Of a DNA stretch of 8,437 bases, positions 6,500-8,437 are shown one piece after another. The translations under genes and the position numbers were made by a program. Source of the stretch: Betaproteobacteria bacterium (lineage in GTDB: Bacteria > Pseudomonadota > Gammaproteobacteria > Burkholderiales > CAIKXV01); assembly GCA_947456915.1 (NCBI GenBank), contig CANGUQ010000147.1:1-8437 (forward strand), in the 5' to 3' direction. Numbering within the stretch: the first letter of the stretch is position 1; every line of letters starts with the position of its first letter. The notes below the pieces were generated by a model. The model was not told the origin of the DNA. It ran no database searches and was given only the letters and a program-made list of their open reading frames with translations.

Positions 6500-6525
6500 C
6501 TGTTCCTCCAGTGGGTCTGCGGTCG

Positions 6526-6535
6526 GGACATGTCC
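6526..6535. promoter_or_regulatory. 10-bp perfect palindrome in the sorA leader
   Basis: GGACATGTCC reads the same on both strands and lies 26 bases before the sorA start. It has the size of a half- or full operator for a dimeric regulator, but no matching second copy was found nearby, and a 10-mer palindrome can occur by chance. Confidence 0.2.
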
Positions 6536-6745
6536 TGCCCCGGAAACCGCCATGCTTGCCCCGGCTGCCGCGCGGGCTGGCCAGCGACGGTCACGGCGCT
6601 CCAGGATGGCTCTCTTCTTGGGGCGGGAGCCTGTCTGAATGTCAGAGTATTCGATAATCGTGGAAATATCAAAGTGTCGATCGCGTCAGGATCGGTGTTG
6701 TGGGACGGAGGGGACTGCCGTGTCCGTGCCTGCGTGCCCGCGGGT
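6536..6745. other. Divergent intergenic region between sorA and tpiA
   Basis: The whole gap between the two divergent starts (6500-6807) is 308 bases with no supported gene; short frames here are chance openings. It must hold the sorA promoter. The only AT-rich patch is about 6636-6675, where a weak minus-strand pair, TTGATA (6672-6667) and AATACT (6651-6646) with a 15-base spacer, is the best candidate I can find. The patch also holds CGATAATCG (6652-6660), an odd-centred palindrome that could be an operator. Confidence 0.3.
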
Positions 6746-6775
6746 TTGACCGTCTGACACCCCGGTCCGTATAAT
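6746..6775 (+). promoter_or_regulatory. Sigma-70-type promoter of tpiA
   Basis: TTGACC (6746-6751, 5/6 to consensus) and TATAAT (6770-6775, 6/6) are separated by 18 bases. In DNA this GC-rich a perfect -10 stands out. Transcription would begin near 6782, about 26 bases before the tpiA ATG, fitting constitutive housekeeping expression of tpiA and probably secG. Confidence 0.8.
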
Positions 6776-6807
6776 CCCGCGGCTTACTTGGGGCAATCGG
6801 GCAGGCG

Positions 6808-7557
6808 ATGCGGGCGAAGCGGGTGGTCGGCAACTGGAAGATGCACGGTTCGCTCGGCCGCAATGCCGAGTTGCTGGGCGAGTGCGCGCGGCGGCTGGGC
6901 GGTCAGGATCGTCCTGTCGGCGTCGAGGTGGCGGTGTGCGTGCCGTTTCCGTATCTCGCCCAGACGCAGGCCGCGCTGGCGGGCACGGCGCTAGCGTGGG
7001 GCGCGCAGGATGTCAGCGCGCACGCGCAGGGCGCCTACACGGGCGAGGTGGCGGCACCGATGCTGGCCGAGTTCGGCGCCCGCTACGTGATCGTCGGCCA
7101 CTCGGAGCGTCGCGCCTGGCACGGCGAGACGAGCGCGCTGGTGGCGGCAAAGGCCGCGGCGGCGCTCGCTGCAGGACTCACGCCGATCGTCTGCGTCGGG
7201 GAGTCTCTGGAAGAACGGGAATCGGGAATGACCGAGACGGTGGTCGGCGGCCAGCTCTCGGTGTGCATCGAGACGCTGGGGCTGGATCTTCTGGCACGCT
7301 GCGTCGTGGCTTACGAGCCGGTGTGGGCGATCGGCACCGGGCGCAACGCCACGCCGGAGCAGGCGCAGGCGGTGCACGCCTTCCTGCGCCGGCGTCTGGG
7401 CAAGGCTGGAGATGTGGTGTCGGTGCTCTACGGCGGCAGCGTCAAGCCGTCCAACGCCGCGGCGCTGTTCGCGATGCCGGACGTGGACGGCGGTCTGATC
7501 GGCGGGGCTGCGTTGAGCATCGAGGATTTCGAGCCGGTGTGCCGCGCCTGCGCCTGA
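6808..7557 (+). CDS. tpiA: Triosephosphate isomerase
   Basis: Cytoplasmic glycolytic and gluconeogenic enzyme of 249 residues that interconverts dihydroxyacetone phosphate and glyceraldehyde 3-phosphate. The TIM-barrel catalytic set is complete: N9 and K11 in GNWKM, H98 in VIVGHSERR, E170 in AYEPVWAIGTG, with the flexible lid following (AIGTGRNAT, 174-182). The phosphate-binding loops LYGGSVKP (207-214) and GGLIGGA (228-234) are present. C129 in PIVCVGE is the conserved family cysteine. Length matches the family (E. coli 255). The start at 6808 gives the expected RAKRVVGNWKM N-terminus, although the ribosome-binding signal is weak and close (AGG at 6803-6805). The gap to secG is 103 bases and holds a hairpin. 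Confidence 0.97.
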   Translation: MRAKRVVGNWKMHGSLGRNAELLGECARRLGGQDRPVGVEVAVCVPFPYLAQTQAALAGTALAWGAQDVSAHAQGAYTGEVAAPMLAEFGARYVIVGHSERRAWHGETSALVAAKAAAALAAGLTPIVCVGESLEERESGMTETVVGGQLSVCIETLGLDLLARCVVAYEPVWAIGTGRNATPEQAQAVHAFLRRRLGKAGDVVSVLYGGSVKPSNAAALFAMPDVDGGLIGGAALSIEDFEPVCRACA

Positions 7558-7617
7558 GCCCGCTGCACGGGTGAGGGCGCGCAGGTGCGGTGCCGGCACG
7601 CGCGCGGAAGCGAACGA

Positions 7618-7635
7618 CCGGGCGTGGTCGCCCGG
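7618..7635 (+). other. Hairpin between tpiA and secG
   Basis: CCGGGCG (7618-7624), loop TGGT, CGCCCGG (7629-7635): a perfect 7-bp stem that ends 11 bases before the secG ribosome-binding site AGGA (7647-7650). Only AATTG follows, so termination is unlikely; it could affect message stability or secG translation. Confidence 0.45.
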
Positions 7636-7660
7636 AATTGAACGACAGGAAACAACCCAG

Positions 7661-8050
7661 ATGCTGCAGAACCTGATCATCCTGTTTCACGTACTGGCGG
7701 CGGGTGCAATCGTCGTGTTCGTGCTGCTGCAGCACGGCAAGGGGGCCGACATGGGCGCCGCCTTCGGCAGCGGCTCGGCGGGAAGCCTGTTCGGTTCCAG
7801 CGGCTCGGCGAACTTCCTGAGCCGGATCACTGCGATCGTCGCCACGGTGTTCTTCTGCACCAGCCTGATCCTCACCTTCCTCGCGACCCAGGGCAGCCCG
7901 TCGCGCAGCCTGATGGAGCGGGCGCCGGTGGCGCCCGTACAGGTGCCGGGCGCGATTCCTGGCGCGCCGGGCGCCGACCCGAGCATACCCAAACCCTCGG
8001 CGCTGCCGCCCGCGGACACCAGCGGCAAGGCACCCGACGCGGCGAAGTGA
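7661..8050 (+). CDS. secG: Preprotein translocase subunit SecG
   Basis: Small inner-membrane subunit of the SecYEG protein-export channel, 129 residues. Two transmembrane helices are visible at about 3-23 and 55-75, joined by the conserved cytoplasmic loop LLQHGKGADMGAAFGSG then SLFGSSGSANFLSR (22-55), diagnostic of SecG. The rest, from about 80, is a Pro/Ala-rich hydrophilic tail (APVAPVQVPG, then PGAPGADPSIPKP) that varies between species. The ATG at 7661 follows AGGA at 7647-7650; a longer frame from 7571 runs through the tpiA-secG hairpin and is not the start. The pairing tpiA-secG-tRNA-Leu is a recurring betaproteobacterial order. Confidence 0.95.
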   Translation: MLQNLIILFHVLAAGAIVVFVLLQHGKGADMGAAFGSGSAGSLFGSSGSANFLSRITAIVATVFFCTSLILTFLATQGSPSRSLMERAPVAPVQVPGAIPGAPGADPSIPKPSALPPADTSGKAPDAAK

Positions 8051-8127
8051 CCCGGAAGGCAAAAGTAGGCGACAATATGCATGCGGCGGGGCAGCAACGG
8101 TCTGTGGCAACCCCGTCGCGCGATCAT

Positions 8128-8212
8128 GCCCACGTGGTGGAATTGGTAGACACGCTGTCTTGAGGGGGCAGTGGCGAAAGCCGTATCAGTTCGAGTCTGA
8201 TCGTGGGCACCA
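8128..8212 (+). tRNA. tRNA-Leu (anticodon GAG), CCA encoded
   Basis: Class II tRNA of 85 bases. The acceptor stem GCCCACG (8128-8134) pairs perfectly with CGTGGGC (8202-8208), followed by discriminator A and CCA (8210-8212). The D-arm region has TGGTGGAATTGGTAGACA. The anticodon stem CTGTC (8155-8159)/GGCAG (8167-8171, one G-T pair) encloses loop TTGAGGG with GAG at 8162-8164, reading CUU/CUC. The long variable arm is GGC-GAAA-GCC, and the T-arm is ATCAG-TTCGAGT-CTGAT. A weak promoter-like pair, GTGACC (8047-8052) and GACAAT (8071-8076) with an 18-base spacer, lies just upstream; read-through from secG is also possible. Confidence 0.97.
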
Positions 8213-8437
8213 GCAGTACCTGGCACCGGGGGCACACCCCGGGCAGGGTTGGCAGGGCAGGACGTGGCAGGAAGCCGCATCGGAGGCGGCGAGCACGACC
8301 TGAGCAGGCAGCAAGTCAGCGCCCCTCAAGCGCAACGCCCGGTACCGGCCGAGCACGCTCGGCCGGCACGCGGGTGCCATCGGGCCGGCATCGGTGCGCC
8401 CTCGTGCGCGCCGCGGCCGGACGTGGCGGGCCTACGC
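8213..8437 (+). other. Noncoding, hairpin-rich stretch after tRNA-Leu
   Basis: These 225 bases carry no supportable gene. A stem CCGGGG/CCCCGG (8226-8231 with 8237-8242, loop of five) follows 13 bases after the tRNA. Then GGCAGG recurs several times between about 8242 and 8275. A strong stem CCGGCCGAG/CTCGGCCGG (8345-8353 with 8358-8366, loop CACG) lies further on. None has a T-run. By synteny in betaproteobacteria, nuoA could start just beyond the window and this would be its leader; that is inference only. Confidence 0.5.

Noticed and set aside
6500..6553. Longer SorA start at 6553
   Set aside because: It would put 18 residues before the Tat region and hide the strong GGAGG that serves the ATG at 6499.
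6882..7574. Alternative plus frame within tpiA
   Set aside because: Gly/Arg-rich overlapping frame without motifs; all catalytic residues are in the tpiA frame.
1..8437. CRISPR array, insertion sequence or phage module
   Set aside because: No regularly spaced repeats, transposase, integrase or terminal inverted repeats were found anywhere in the window.

Overview
The window is high-GC bacterial DNA that reads best as the chromosome of a betaproteobacterium, or a close relative. The protein families, the GC-rich third codon positions and above all the order tpiA - secG - tRNA-Leu(GAG) point there; in many betaproteobacteria this block lies just upstream of the nuo (complex I) operon. The genus cannot be told from the sequence alone.

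Left part (1-4099, + strand): a complete high-affinity phosphate ABC transporter, pstS-pstC-pstA-pstB. A well-formed Pho box with a properly spaced -10 lies about 80-110 bases before pstS, so PhoB induction under phosphate limitation is the likely control. pstS is followed by two tandem hairpins with identical stem arms. pstC, pstA and pstB are tightly coupled: one base separates pstC from pstA, and pstA overlaps pstB. phoU does not follow pstB.

Middle part (4179-6499, - strand): three genes point left, convergent with pst. In transcription order they are a Tat-exported SorA-type sulfite dehydrogenase (Mo-cofactor subunit), a small periplasmic c-type cytochrome that is probably its electron acceptor (SorB-like), and an ArsR-family repressor with a C-terminal cysteine cluster like that of As(III)-sensing ArsR proteins. 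A 12-bp perfect hairpin sits between the sulfite dehydrogenase and the cytochrome genes. No other arsenic gene is visible.

Right part (6500-8437, + strand): a divergent intergenic region carries a strong sigma-70-type promoter for tpiA (triosephosphate isomerase). It is followed by secG (Sec translocon subunit), a complete tRNA-Leu(GAG) with encoded CCA, and 225 bases of hairpin-rich noncoding DNA to the window end. Bases 1-187 hold the pst promoter and leader, with no assignable upstream gene.

Most of the window is ordinary. The points worth a second look are the sulfite dehydrogenase/cytochrome/ArsR cassette set between phosphate uptake and central housekeeping genes, the possibly leaderless GTG-started ArsR gene, the twin hairpins after pstS, and the missing phoU. 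I see no CRISPR array, insertion sequence, phage gene or clearly new system.
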